Assembly: GCA_009760855.2 (NCBI GenBank)
Contig: WPIO01000062.1
Location: 964,001-1,028,000, forward strand
DNA: 64,000 bases
Direction: 5' to 3'
From: Cristatella mucedo
Taxonomy: Eukaryota > Bryozoa > Phylactolaemata > Cristatellidae
The notes under the pieces were generated by a model, which saw only the letters and a list, made by a program, of their open reading frames with translations, was not told the DNA's origin and did not search any database. Made by a program: the position numbers and the translations under genes. This document shows, in pieces, positions 25,121 through 46,977 of the stretch. The number at the start of each line of letters is the position of its first letter. The first letter of the stretch is position 1.

Positions 25121-25214
25121 GAAGTGGTTAGAACTTTATATTGTCGCATAAATATATTTGACGGAGGCCTGACGGGAGTTAGTGTACGTCGTGGCCACTC
25201 TTGAACGCCTGTGA
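25121..25214 (+). repeat. Direct repeat unit, copy 2
   Basis: Second copy of the unit at 24028-24123. GTGACC...CTCCTCCG follows both the LINE A end (25106) and this copy (25211), so the original tandem unit was about 110 bases and LINE A landed in the first. Confidence 0.85.
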
Positions 25215-25229
25215 CCACTCCTCCGTCGC

Positions 25230-25801
25230 TTCCACATAGACGACCGCACGCTATGAATATGGTCACTTGTTATCTCGACGCTTAGGCGCTTCCGCAGCGG
25301 CCTCGTTCCACTACCGTCGGCAAATCTGCGTGAGTTGGTGCTGCACCAGCAAGTCCCTAGCCGTGACACCGAGGCTCAGAGCGTCACCTTTATTTGCCGC
25401 GTGTCGGCTGAGACTAGCACAGCTATGAGCGCTGTGATTGCGGCCTAGCTCGATTCGGGCGTCGAAGCCGCTGAAACCCCGTTGGTGATGCAAGTTAATC
25501 AGGAGCAGCCGCACGCCCGGAGGGAGGCGGAGTGAACCGTGGATACGCGAGGACCTCGCATGGCAGCATATCCGGCAGGTTGTTCAGTGCCTGCGAGCAC
25601 CGGTTGGTCACATTTACTTTGTCACTGTTTTATAAATTTTCAAATTATTTTAAATTGTTATAAAAATAAATTTTTTGGATATTATTTGGTGTAACAGAAC
25701 CGGTTGAGGTGGACGAAGGCCGTCATGTATGGCCTTGACGGATAAGTCCTCCCGCCTCGAACTGGCTTGTTGAGCGGCCAGGCTGCGCTTGTGGTTGTAT
25801 C
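25230..25801 (+). promoter_or_regulatory. CpG-containing region upstream of PRPS1, probable promoter/5' UTR
   Basis: CpG-richer than the surrounding sequence up to about 25560 and again after exon 1 (25960-26400), as expected of a housekeeping promoter. An AT-rich stretch at 25620-25690 separates it from the start codon. No TATA box or start site can be fixed by eye. Confidence 0.35.
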
Positions 25802-36396
<10,595 letters not shown>

Positions 36397-36589
36397 AGAT
36401 CTAAGACAAGGTGAACTGAGCTTTTCCTAATATTTATAGTCATATGCAGAAGACAGTATCGATGCCATTAGTCTATCTCCTCACGTGTTGACAGCCCTTC
36501 ATTGGCTGACAAAACCCGGCTTGCCTCCCAAAGCTTAGAATTTTCTACCGAGTGACATAAGGAAATTGTGAACATTCGTGCCTCCATAA

Positions 36590-38415
36590 AGCCCCCTTCG
36601 AGTAAAGCAATTGCGGAATCGCAACCTTGACCTCCCTTAACAGATTTTCCGAGGTTTCTGCATGCGATGTGGCAACTTTAATAAGGTCTAGTAAAACGAG
36701 CACATCTCCTGAAGACCCTGTACCATCATCTCTGTGTTCTTCACTGGCAGACCAACCTAGCCCTGCCATAACCGAGATTTTTAATGCTTCTTTGGAAAAA
36801 GGGGTCGTACCCAAGTCCTTCAAATCGGCGATCGTTCGACCGATACTTAAAAAAAGGCCTGGATTAGATACAGAGGTCCTTGCAAACTATCGCCCAGTCT
36901 CCCTTATTCCTCTTTTGTCAAAGATTCTTGAAAAAATGGTTGCTAAACAGCTGGTAGCACATATTAAAAAGAATGAAATAACAGAAACCTTTATATCGAG
37001 GTTCAGGAGGCAGCACTCCACTGAAACTGCTCTCCTCCGTGTTGCCAATGACATTCTATGCGGCAACGATGACTGGAATGTCACCGCCCTAGCTCTGCTA
37101 GATCAGTCAGCTGCCTTCGACACCATTGATCACGATGTTCTGCTTGAACGACTGAGAGCAACGGTCGGTCTGGCAGAAGAGGCACTGGCGTGGTTTAAAT
37201 CGTACTTGTCTGTTCGTGTTCAATCCGTGTCGTGTGGGGGTCAGGTCTCACCTACGAGACCGGTTACCTGTGGAGTCCCTCAACGGTCCCTCCTCGGTCC
37301 GTTGCTGTTCTCCATTTATACTCTACCTCTGGGAACAGTGATTAAGGCCCATGGAATAGGATATCACTTCTATGCTGACGATACTCAGCTGTATTTGTCA
37401 TTTAAACCGTCGGAGTCTGCTGCAGCAACTGATAAACTGAACACTTGCCATGCCGACATCCGATCGTGGATGTCGGAAAATTTCCTTAAACTAAATGACG
37501 ATAAAACCGAACTGCTGCTAATAGGACACTCTAAGCGTGTGGCTGGATTAGAAGGCTTTGCTCTTCTAATAGGTGACGCTGTTGTGCGAACACACACGTG
37601 CTTGAAATTTAGGTGTCGTTTTCGACAGCAGCCTAAATTGTAAAGCTTCATTCAGAAGACTGCTTCTTCAGCTAGCCATCACGTCTGATCCCGATCTAAG
37701 TTAATGAGCTGTCTTCCATGGTGGCTTGCAAAACATTGAACTAGCTCCTTAGTCCTGTCTCGGCTTGATTATTGGAATTCCTTTTTGGCTGGGCTACCAA
37801 AAAGAAAGTAACTAGGCCACTGCAGCTGGCTAGGAATATGGCTGCAAGACTAGTCTGCGAGTCCCAGAGGTTTGACCACTGTCTCCTTTTCTAAAAGAGC
37901 TAGGATGGTGGGTGGTTGATCAACGGATACAGAGCAAAGTTCCCATGCTCACCCACAAGGCCCGTCATGGCTTGGCTCCTCCATACCTAGCTGAACTGCC
38001 GCACCAGTTTCAGCCTCCTCTTGCCCTCAGGTCCTGTATGGACAATACATTAGCTGTTCCATTCTTCCGCTTAAATACCGTTGGCGACAGAAGCTTTAGC
38101 TCTGCAGGCCCTAGACTGTGGAACTCGCTTCCACAATTTTTATGCAACGACAAACTACTCTCCTGCTGCCGACTATGGCTCATCCTTTCCAGCGGTCTTT
38201 AGCTGCTACTTCCATGCTACTCACTACATCAGCTGCTCTCCTGACTCTGCCATGCTTCCCACTTTCTCTTTGTTGTGCGAGATGAAGTCTGTTGGCTACC
38301 GAATGCATACTGAAAGCCACTTAGGCTGTGAGTGCGCTATACCAAACTCTCCTGCATAACACCCACATATTCTTTGTAGCTTCGTGCAGTTGCAGACAGA
38401 GATATATTAATGAAC
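36590..38415 (+). mobile_element. LINE B, longest copy, RT ORF
   Basis: A 338-residue frame (36627-37643) contains VLANYRPVSLIPLLSKILEK, SAAFDTIDHDVLLERLR, TCGVPQRSLLGPLLFSIYTL and [10 protein letters not shown], typical of CR1/L2-clade reverse transcriptase. The third residue of the usual GVPQGS is changed to R. After a frameshift the coding signal continues to about 38200 (AGPRLWNSLPQFLC), then a 3' UTR with CATAACACCCACATA. No endonuclease domain. It lies just downstream of PRPS1. Confidence 0.9.
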
Positions 38416-38494
38416 CGCCTCACTTGACAACATTTAAAATGGAGAACCCACCTGTTTGTCTCAGCGATTGCTCAATCGATGTGCATCGCCCTTT

Positions 38495-39075
38495 ATTATG
38501 CCACTGCAGCTGGCGATGAATGTGGCTGCAAGTCTAGTCAGCGATTGCTAGATGTTCAGCCACGTGTCTCCTTTGCTGATGGATGTGCAATGGCGCTTGG
38601 TTGATCAACGGATACAGAGTGAAACTCTTACACTGATGTGCACTGTCTTCCATGGCTTTCCTCCATCATACCTGACTGAACTGAAGCACCGGTTTTAACC
38701 TCCTCTTGCCCTCATCTCCTCAAGGGAATATAAAGTAGCTGCTCCATTCGTATGCTTAAAGACCACTGGTGACAGAAGCTGTTGCTCAGCAGGCCTTAGG
38801 CTGGAACTTGCTTCCACAATTCTTATGCAATGACATCTATTTTCCTGGTGCCGACTGTGGCACATCATTTGCAGCCGTCCCGAGCTGCTGTTTCCACTCA
38901 CTTCTTCGACTACCCTTCTGACTCAGCTATGCTTCTGACTTTCTCTTTACTGCCTGAGATGAAGTCTGTTAGCTACCGAATATGCACCGAAAGATGCTTA
39001 GGCTTTGAATGCACTCTAGAAAGCTCTCATGCATAGCACCCACTCTGTCATTGTGGAATTACATACAGAGATCTA
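38495..39075 (+). mobile_element. LINE B second copy, diverged 3' part
   Basis: Repeats the arrangement of the preceding copy from GCCACTGCAGCTGGC to the 3' UTR, with more substitutions. It sits immediately downstream in the same orientation. Confidence 0.75.
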
Positions 39076-39079
39076 TTCC

Positions 39080-39540
39080 AGTCCATTATGTATGCTTACA
39101 CATGCTGAAGTTTTGCATGCTATCACTTATAAGTTGACATTCTCTATTTCCGGTTTAAGTGAAGTACCTAGGAAGAGACTGTGGCTGCTTCTATCTAATA
39201 TATCATAGGAACATTAGGCAGCAGCACAGTCCCATCACTATCACTTGCTTCCCTGAGCAAGTTGAGCTGTTTCGTTAATTAACCCGAGATTGTTTGGCAG
39301 CCGGGCCTTTAATTCCTATGCACCTAAATTGTGGAATTTTCTGCCAGCTGATGTGAAATCTTCGGACTTGATCACATTTAAATCATAACTAAAAAAACCA
39401 AAATATTCATCATTAGCAAATATACTTATCCTAGTAAATTGATCTTGTATGTGTGTGCTTGCCATAGTTGTGCATGTTTTAATCATTAATCAGTTAATGT
39501 GATTCACTTTTAGCCTATATATATGGTACCCAGAAAGAAA
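39080..39540 (+). mobile_element. CR1/L2-like relics
   Basis: A LINE A-like tail (GAAGTACCTAGGAAGAGACT near 39160) is followed at 39290-39390 by RT C-terminal coding (FNSYAPKLWNFLPADVKSSD) that differs from both LINE A and LINE B, perhaps a third family. Confidence 0.45.
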
Positions 39541-39717
39541 CGAGTTTTCTTCGGGTTAGATGCTAAGTGTAATAACATTAATTATTACATAGGTAGTCTT
39601 CTCCATAGGCCCTTAGTCACACTGCAGAATATTTCGGCAGGGTGTAAGAGGCAGGCGACTCATAGAAATGGTTCTCACGGCTTGTCGCTTATGCCACTGT
39701 CGGCCTACCTTCATACA

Positions 39718-41430
39718 ATATAATTCATTTGTATGGAGCCCTAAGAGAACTTAATAATAATAATGCACTTGATAAGGCGCCCCCAGAGAACTCAATCTCT
39801 CTCGGCGCTTTACATTTGCTGCAAAGGAAACGCGATTGAATGCTGAGTAATATCATGCTCGATAAACAACATGAATAACATGGTTAGGGGTGACGTGCAC
39901 AGGGTCAGCATACAAATGTGGTTAGTTGCAGCATGCACAGTGTCCGCACGCATAAGCACATCAAGGACGAATCACAGGGACCCACTAAAAGCTGTCCTAA
40001 ATAGGTGTGTTTTTAAGTTCTTTTTAAATGTGGTCAAGTCAGGAGATGTTGTGACGCAAGTCGGGAGGGAGTTCCAGGCTTTGGGAGCATACGAATTAAA
40101 TGCACGGTCTCCAAAGGATTTGAGGTTTGTACAAGGTATTGGTAGACTGTTGGATTCCGAAAAGCGGGTGGTACCATGCTTGGCCTGGTGGAGTAGTAGA
40201 TCTGAGAGATAGGCTGGAGCCAAAAAAATGAAGTGACTTAAAAGTGAGCGAAAAAATCTTGAAGTCAATCCTTTGCTTGACTGGTAGCCAGTGCAGGTCG
40301 GCGAGAAGTGGTGTAATGTGGCAACTGCGACGCTCACGACAGACAAGCCTAGCTGTGGAGTTTTGCACCAGCTGCAATCGCCTGATTGCATATGCCGGTA
40401 GGCCAGTAAGCAGTGAGTTGCAGAAGTCGAGACGGGATATCACTAATGCATGGACCAACTTGGACGTTGTATCCTTATCCAAACAAGCCCGAATTTTAGC
40501 AATATTATGAAGCTGAAAATAGGCAGATTTGACCGTGGTGCTGATATGGTCGTCTAACGAGAGGTCGCTTTGGAATATGACACCTAGATTTCGAGCTGAT
40601 TCAATAGGAGATATGCTGGCAGAGCCAATTTTGAGCGTCAGCCTTTCCAATTTCTGAATCACACTGGGTTGGCCCATAACTAGTAAGTTAGTTTTATCAT
40701 CGTTTAGTTTTAGAAAATTTGCTGCCATCCATGTGCGGATGTCATCAATGCATGCAGCAAGTGAGTTGAGAGAATTTGAGGCGCTCGAAGGCTGGAATGG
40801 ATCGAAACAAAGGTACAACTGAGTGTCATCTGCATAGAAGTGAAAGCCTAGATTGTGCTTGGCAATCACATCAGCAAGAGGCAGAGTATAAACCGTGAAA
40901 AGATCTGGACCTAGCACGGAGCCCTGAGGTACTCCATATTTCAGAGGTACTTCAGATGGTCTTTGTCCATTCACGTCAATGCTCTGGAGTCTCCCACTGA
41001 GATAGACCTGAACCATTGCAGACCAGTGCCAGTGATGCCCAGGCGAGATGAGAGGCGCTCTAGAAGAACTTTGTGATCGATGGTATCAAAAGCTGCCGAA
41101 ATATCAAGCAAAGCAAGCAGAGACACTCTACCCATGTCTGCATTCGTAAGTAGGTCGTTGTATACCCTAAGCAATGCTGACTCTGTGGAGTGACTAGCTC
41201 TAAATCCAGACTGGAACTTACTAGCAAGGTGGGAAGTTTCGATATATGAGTTCAGCTGGTCCGCCACGACCCGTTCCAGTGTCTTTGATAGGAATGGTAG
41301 AAGGGAGAAGGGTGCTGGAACCTGACCTGAGGCTAATCTCTATCCAGGCGCTTCACATATGCCTCCGGGCCACGACCTCAGCCATACCTTGGTCGGGGCG
41401 AGCACCTTCACCACTGGACTAAATCAGCTC
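39718..41430 (-). mobile_element. SINE2, split by LINE A
   Basis: Left part 39718-39755 (ATTCATTTGTATGGAGCCCT, AAGAGAACTTAAT) and right part 41334-41430 (CTCTATCCAGGCGCTTCACA, GGTCGGGGCGAGCACCTTCA). Joining across LINE A restores the family order. Confidence 0.82.
39756..41333 (-). mobile_element. LINE A, longest copy, inserted inside SINE2
   Basis: CR1/L2-like RT in two overlapping frames: 41267-40971 with SAAFDTIDHKVLLERL and 41016-40096 with YGVPQGSVLGPDLF and [11 protein letters not shown] frameshift lies near 41000 and another near 40260. The 3' tail (CTCAGAGAACTCAATCTCTC complement, ATT repeats) is at 39756. The element sits between two halves of one SINE2 copy, so both ends are defined: about 1.58 kb, no endonuclease domain. 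Confidence 0.9.
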
Positions 41431-41450
41431 GGCAGTGAACTGCTATTACG

Positions 41451-41829
<379 letters not shown>

Positions 41830-41955
41830 GCTAGGCAGCCACAACTACTGTCAGCTGCTTGAATGATGCAAAGCCACGAGGACAAGGATGGTGCAAAGCC
41901 ACGAGGGCTAGGATAATAAAGGCCGGTTTATTTAGGTTCAATTTTGATCAGTGTG

Positions 41956-42105
41956 ATGATTTGGCCCAGTGGTTAAGGTGTTTGCCTCGACCAAGGTCAA
42001 AGTGAATATATTTGATGATCAAAGCCGTCGGCTCGTGGCATGCACATGTAAAGGGCTAGGAATATAGATTCAGTTCTCCTAGGGTGCTATGCAATTTGAA
42101 ATATA
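41956..42105 (+). mobile_element. SINE2, diverged
   Basis: TTTGGCCCAGTGGTTAAGG head and a decayed tail AGATTCAGTTCTCCTAGGGT GCTATGCAA. Confidence 0.65.
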
Positions 42106-42109
42106 TATC

Positions 42110-43880
42110 GTAACATTTGGTCATGCTTTGATGCTTAGTGCTATAATGGAGCTTGGAGCTCGACATTGGTATTGTATTGAGACAGCCTGACTTTGATCCA
42201 AATGGTTATTATTGGGGGCTTCACTATTGTAGAGGTATGGGCAGTGCAGCCTGGTCTCGAGGGTAGGAGTTAGAGCTCCTTTGAGTTTGCTTTTCTTTTT
42301 GGCAGGATGAATTGGTGTGCATTGGTGATTGGCATTCCACTGAATATACTGTGGCAGTGGGAATTGTACTCCCTACTATTGAGTGATTGGGGTTCTGACT
42401 GAAGTTTAGATGTGAAGCTTTTTCAGATTAACGAACTTAGCTGTTGTGGCAGTCTTGTTGGCTTACGTTGTGCAACCTCGACTGATTTCTCATGTGCAGG
42501 CTAGTGCAGTGGTTTAGCTACTGCATGTTTGAATTTAGTTTATATAGTGGCGTGTAAGACCAATATGTTTCCCTACTAATTGCAGTACACCAATGGCATC
42601 GACCGAAATTTGAAACTATGGAACAATGGTTTGCTCGGAATATTCTGTAGGTTGACAAGTTGCATTTTCACTGACCTGTTGACGTCGAAGAGAACATGTA
42701 CTACAAAGCTGAAGACATCTCACTGGCTTCCGTGAAAGCTCTGATGTTTGTCTGTGGTAATTTTTTATGCACCTAATCAAAGGGTATCGACTGCAGCAGT
42801 CTAACTAGTTGTATACTGTCACTTATTATGCTGTGCATCGGATAGTTTTTGTTTATGATATCAGCACTTTGTCTGCTGGTTTGATCTGAGCCAATATAGT
42901 TTATGTCACTGCAGCTTCTATGATCAGCTTGTGGCAGCATGTTACTTTTTTTGCATGTATGTGACTGAACTATATTTCCTTTGCCGATCTTCTATGCCTC
43001 TTTGGCACACCTGTCCACAAAGAACACGTGCAGTAACCTAAGAAATAATAGAACACTAACTTTGGAAGTGCATATTTTAATATTTGAGTTGCTTTAATTG
43101 ACATTTAGATTTAAAGTATGTTGTCCATTCTCTATGGACAGATAATTAAAAAAACCTAGGAATAAACCATGCCTTTGAAAATAAATTGCTTTTACTTAAT
43201 CAGACTTTTATCAGAGAACCGAACTTCCTAAGCAGTGGTCACTAAGGACCCTTTGGCTGTGACTGCAATGCTGTATGAAAAAGTTTTTTATTTCTCACTT
43301 GAAACCGTGGTTTTCGGAGGCTTTCTAGTTATGTCGCTAAGCAGGCAAAAGAAAATTAAAAATTTATTGCTGAGCCGCCGACCGGAGTTAGAATTACATG
43401 CCCCACAGGGATATTACTATTGGAAAAAGCATATGTCATCTGGAATTGATTCCACGATCTTTGAAATGATAAGCATAACTCATTGCAACTTGCCCATATA
43501 GACCGACAAACCTAGTAGTCTCAAAACTGTTCCGTAAGGCCAACTTAAGAAAACTTGCTTTATCTTGCCGTCGATGGTTGACCGAAAAGAGTCAAGTCCA
43601 TCGCTTTGTGGCTGTGGTTAATTAGTAAGATAGTTGTGGGTGATGTGGGATTCGTAGAACATTATCCGAAGGTGCGAGTATCGCTACTGTGGCTAGCAGA
43701 CTTTAATGCAGCTTTCATTAGGCAGAAGCAAGTGCTAAATACAATAAGAATGTTTAGACACTTTATAGGGCCTTAAATCTATCTAGGTATCTATTATATA
43801 CTGGAATCTACTTATGAAAAGCCAGCTAAGTGCTATCGACTATTTTGGATTTGATGCTGGTAAAAAAAAAAGTAAAAAAT
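42110..43880. other. Intergenic, no gene
   Basis: Unique AT-rich sequence between SINE2 and the split SINE1; no conserved frame. Confidence 0.5.
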
Positions 43881-44283
43881 ACTAGCTGATTTAACAGCCT
43901 CTTATAAAGCGACAGAAGAACCTTTACTGATGTAATGTAATGTATCTCCGTCTGTAACTCCACGAAGTCATGAAGACCATGTGGGTGTTAGCGAACTCAC
44001 AGCCTAAGTGGCTTTCAGTAACCAACAGACTTTGTCTCATGAAACAAAGAGAAAGTGGGAAGCATAGCAGAGTCAGGAGAGCAGTTGAGGTAGTGAGTAG
44101 CATGGAAGTAGCAGCTCAGGACCGCTGAAAAGGATGAACCATAGTCGGCAGTAGGAGAGTAGTTGTTGCGTAAGAATGTCGTCAGCACAGTTTGCAGCTT
44201 CGATAAAGGATCGCCCACTGCAGGATTCGAACATACGACATCAAGACTGAGGTCGTAAAAAGCAACCGCCTTACCTAGCGTCT
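43881..44283 (-). mobile_element. SINE1, split by LINE B
   Basis: 3' end 43881-43927 (ACTAGCTGATTTAACAGCCT) and 5' part about 44191-44283 (ATAAAGGATCGCCCACTGCA), separated by LINE B. About 15 bases of the SINE centre are missing at the insertion. Confidence 0.8.
43928..44180 (-). mobile_element. LINE B 3' end inserted in SINE1
   Basis: The tail complement TGATGTAATGTAATGTATCT begins exactly where a SINE1 copy breaks off, and LINE B runs to about 44180 before SINE1 resumes. Confidence 0.8.
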
Positions 44284-44421
44284 TCAAGGTAAACTGCTTG
44301 TTCCGTGTTGATCACTTCTATAGTTTTTTAACGTCTACACGTGGATCGTTTTCTGCAGTGAGAAAAGCTGAGACTATTGTGAGCGATAGCAGTGCTCTAG
44401 AAATTGCCATAGTGATTTGGA

Positions 44422-44491
44422 TGTGTGTGTGCGTGTCTGCATGTATATGTATATATATATATATATATATACATACATGCAGACACACACG

Positions 44492-44545
<54 letters not shown>
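44422..44545. repeat. TG/TA microsatellite forming a palindrome
   Basis: GTGTCTGCATGTATATGTA followed by TA repeats and then ACATACATGCAGACACAC, so the unit folds back on itself; a further TA tract follows to 44542. Confidence 0.85.
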
Positions 44546-44546
<1 letters not shown>

Positions 44547-44775
44547 TAATGTACAATGTACATCAGCAAATAAAAACCAATGCTATAAACAGCCATTAAG
44601 GTTTTTTTTTATCTCGGCTTATTCCTAGTGCCGTTCTCGATAAGTCTGACCTGGTCTAGTTCCATTTCCCAGCATGATTACTGAAATTGCTTACTGACAC
44701 TGCTTGATCTGCAGCTAGTTGCGATATTGCAATCGCTGTCGTCTGATTAAAGCCCTTCCGAAACAGCTTGATCTT

Positions 44776-45528
44776 ATGGGTAAATGTCGAGAAAATACTG
44801 ACGATTAGTCCAACAATCGGATAATTATTTTCGGTAGCTTTTAGACACGTTAGAAATGGGATCCGAAGTAGCGACGGTTTCCACATTAAAGGAAAGCATT
44901 AAAGATGATTAGGTCTCGCCCGGGAGTAAAGGGGAAGCAACGTAAGTACTAATAAAAAATTTATAGACCTCTATCTCATTCGACATGTATCCCAACTTGT
45001 TGAACCTTGATATGTCGAGTTAAATGTTGGCAGCTTGTTGCCGGACATGCTTGTGATTTTCAAGCAGCTTCATTTAGAGCATAGCTTCGTGCCTTGCACA
45101 TTCCATGAAGTCAATGCTTGAACGAGATGAACCAGAAAGTTCAAATGCCAAGTCAATTCTACTTGTACGTGACTGAAGCGGCTCATTTTTAATTTCGGTT
45201 GGATCCGTTTTGCTGTACATGTCCACTATTGCAAAATATATATTTCAAGGACACTTGATGACGCTCATCTAAAAAATTATCCAACCAAACTCAGAAATGA
45301 GCTGCTGCAGTGGTGTGCCAACAGAGTTGGCTTGACATTTGAAATTTCTTGTCTGCGAATGTCTTCGAAATTCTATGGCTTGTGCAATCGTTTCTTAATA
45401 CTTTCCCTCAGTGTAAAATCGCCAGTCCTTCAGATCCTGTTTCTAACATTCTTGTTTTTTAAAGGTTTGCCAAATAATTATCCGACAGTTGGGCCTATCT
45501 TTTTGTTATCTGCTCGACATTTACCCGA
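44776..45528. repeat. Foldback-type repeat family, copy 2 with inverted ends
   Basis: The left end (44776-44880: GGGTAAATGTCGAG, AACAATCGGATAATTATT, TTAGAAATGGGATC) reappears as the reverse complement at 45430-45528 (GATCCTGTTTCTAAC, AATAATTATCCGACAGTTGG, CTCGACATTTACCC). By eye the arms are roughly three-quarters identical over about 100 bases. No transposase frame; it looks like a MITE. Confidence 0.6.
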
Positions 45529-45774
45529 AGCGTCCTAACAGCATAAAAGAGAGTACTGCAAGACATCTCCCGATCGATATATGAGCCCGATGTTGGTAAC
45601 TCGGGTTATCGAATTTCCGCAAGTAGAATCGCAATTATTTATTTTGCGGATAGCTGCTCTACAAAATATAGCTTTTCGAAGTCGAAAACGCCGTTGACTT
45701 GAATCAGGAGCAGCACCGTCAGAATAACAGCGAAGCAATCTGAAAAATGTTGTGCGTAAGAGCTCAGTGAAAGG

Positions 45775-46448
45775 ATGCACGCTATGGTTGGATATAATGA
45801 CGAAATAAAAGATGTTAGTAATTATGTTCTAAGCAACGAAATGGATCTGGTGTACAAGTTCTTGGAAACATTTCCCCGTAACTTCATTGCCACCCGCTGG
45901 TCTGAAAAGATTATGCCGGAGGTTCGGAATCGCGGTGCCATTACTCGCCTGGGTAGTATCGCTGATAGTGAGGACGAAGACCCTGACGGTATTGGCTCGC
46001 CGTTGGCGACGGCATTTAATATGGAGCAGACTCGTGGCAGACAAAAAGAGCATCAGCGAAAAAGGCTGCTCCAGGGGTGCAAATACGCCCTGTGGGGCGC
46101 CCGAAGAAGGCACCAGTGGTTGTCCCAAATCAGCCATCAATCCTGAGCTATTTCTCACAAAAGAGGCTCAATTTTCGTGAGCGAGCCCTGGATCCTTGCC
46201 CTAGATCTGGTCAGCCGCTGCGCACAATAAAAAGTCGATTTCGAAATCGCCGTCTTTTTGCTGAACTCGACGAGCCCGACATTTTTAGCCTATTTTCATA
46301 TAATTTGGACAAATATTTAGGTAGTTATCGCAGTTCAGGTTACCATGGTAACCCGGGTTACCGCCATCAGGCTCATATCTTTCTGTTTTCAGTTATTATC
46401 TCCGTCTTGCCATTCAGTTATTTTGACATTAACACAATTTATAATTAA
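45775..46448 (+). CDS. Unrecognised frameshifted ORF with AT-hook-like and PIP-box motifs
   Basis: I do not recognise this protein. Frame 1 runs from the ATG at 45775 and looks coding to about 46030: an acidic stretch IADSEDEDPD follows a mixed alpha-helical N-terminus. The coding-like signal then moves to a second frame, which is lysine/proline-rich. That frame carries GRPKK (46095-46109, AT-hook core) and QPSILSYF (46131-46154), an exact Q-x-x-I-x-x-Y-F PCNA-interacting peptide, and stays open to 46448. The change needs a one-base shift near 46030-46070, so this is either a pseudogene, an assembly error, or two exons with an unseen short intron. No repeat family overlaps it. It could instead be the tail of an unfamiliar transposase, because pogo-type transposases also end in PIP boxes. 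Nuclear function tied to DNA replication is inference only. Confidence 0.35.
46338..46362. promoter_or_regulatory. Candidate RFX X-box palindromes upstream of DAW1
   Basis: GGTTACCATGGTAACC (46338-46353) is a perfect 16-bp palindrome matching the RFX consensus GTTRCCATRGYAAC. It overlaps a second palindrome GGTAACCCGGGTTACC (46347-46362), so three half-sites are in a row. DAW1 is a motile-cilia gene, a class commonly driven by RFX/FOXJ1, and starts 1.4 kb downstream. The site also falls inside the frame of the unrecognised ORF, so chance remains possible. Confidence 0.45.
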
Positions 46449-46837
46449 GCTTTTGGTCCCGGCAGCACGTAGCCCCTAAAGACGGTTAAGAGATCTAATG
46501 ACTGTCATTTCCTCATTCGAAAAAGCTAGCCCGATCGGCCCTGCATCAATGATTCAATAGGTGAAATCAATATCGAAAGACGTTACCTTAATTTCGCCAC
46601 TATTAGGTCGTGCTTCTTATTACTTGAGCTTGCTATTGCTTGTTCCACTTCAGCCCTTTTCCGATGATCTGAACTTGCTTAATCTTACGTGCAGCAATTT
46701 TATGCAAGGAGAAAGTAGTTTTCTACTCTCGAGTTGGATTCACCAAAAAAGCACCGTTTTTGAGATCGTGCAAGGTAGTACCCAATCCGACATTTAACGT
46801 GACGGCTGCCTTGAGGGTTATAGATATACGTGTGTGT

Positions 46838-46977
46838 GATTCATTTATATAGCACCATAAGAGAACTTAATCTCTATTCAGACGCTTCTCATTTGTCACG
46901 GGTTTCAGCCGTCGACCTAAAGTCTTCAAGTGAATTATCCTTGACTTTGGTTGATACGAGCACCTTGCTGTGCCAAA
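46838..46977 (-). mobile_element. SINE2, diverged
   Basis: GATTCATTTATATAGCACCA tail and TTCAGACGCTTCTCATTTGT; the head GATACGAGCACCTTGCTG is partly eroded. Confidence 0.65.

Noticed and set aside
44298-44628. Tyr/Ile-rich short frames
   Set aside because: Translations of the TA repeat.
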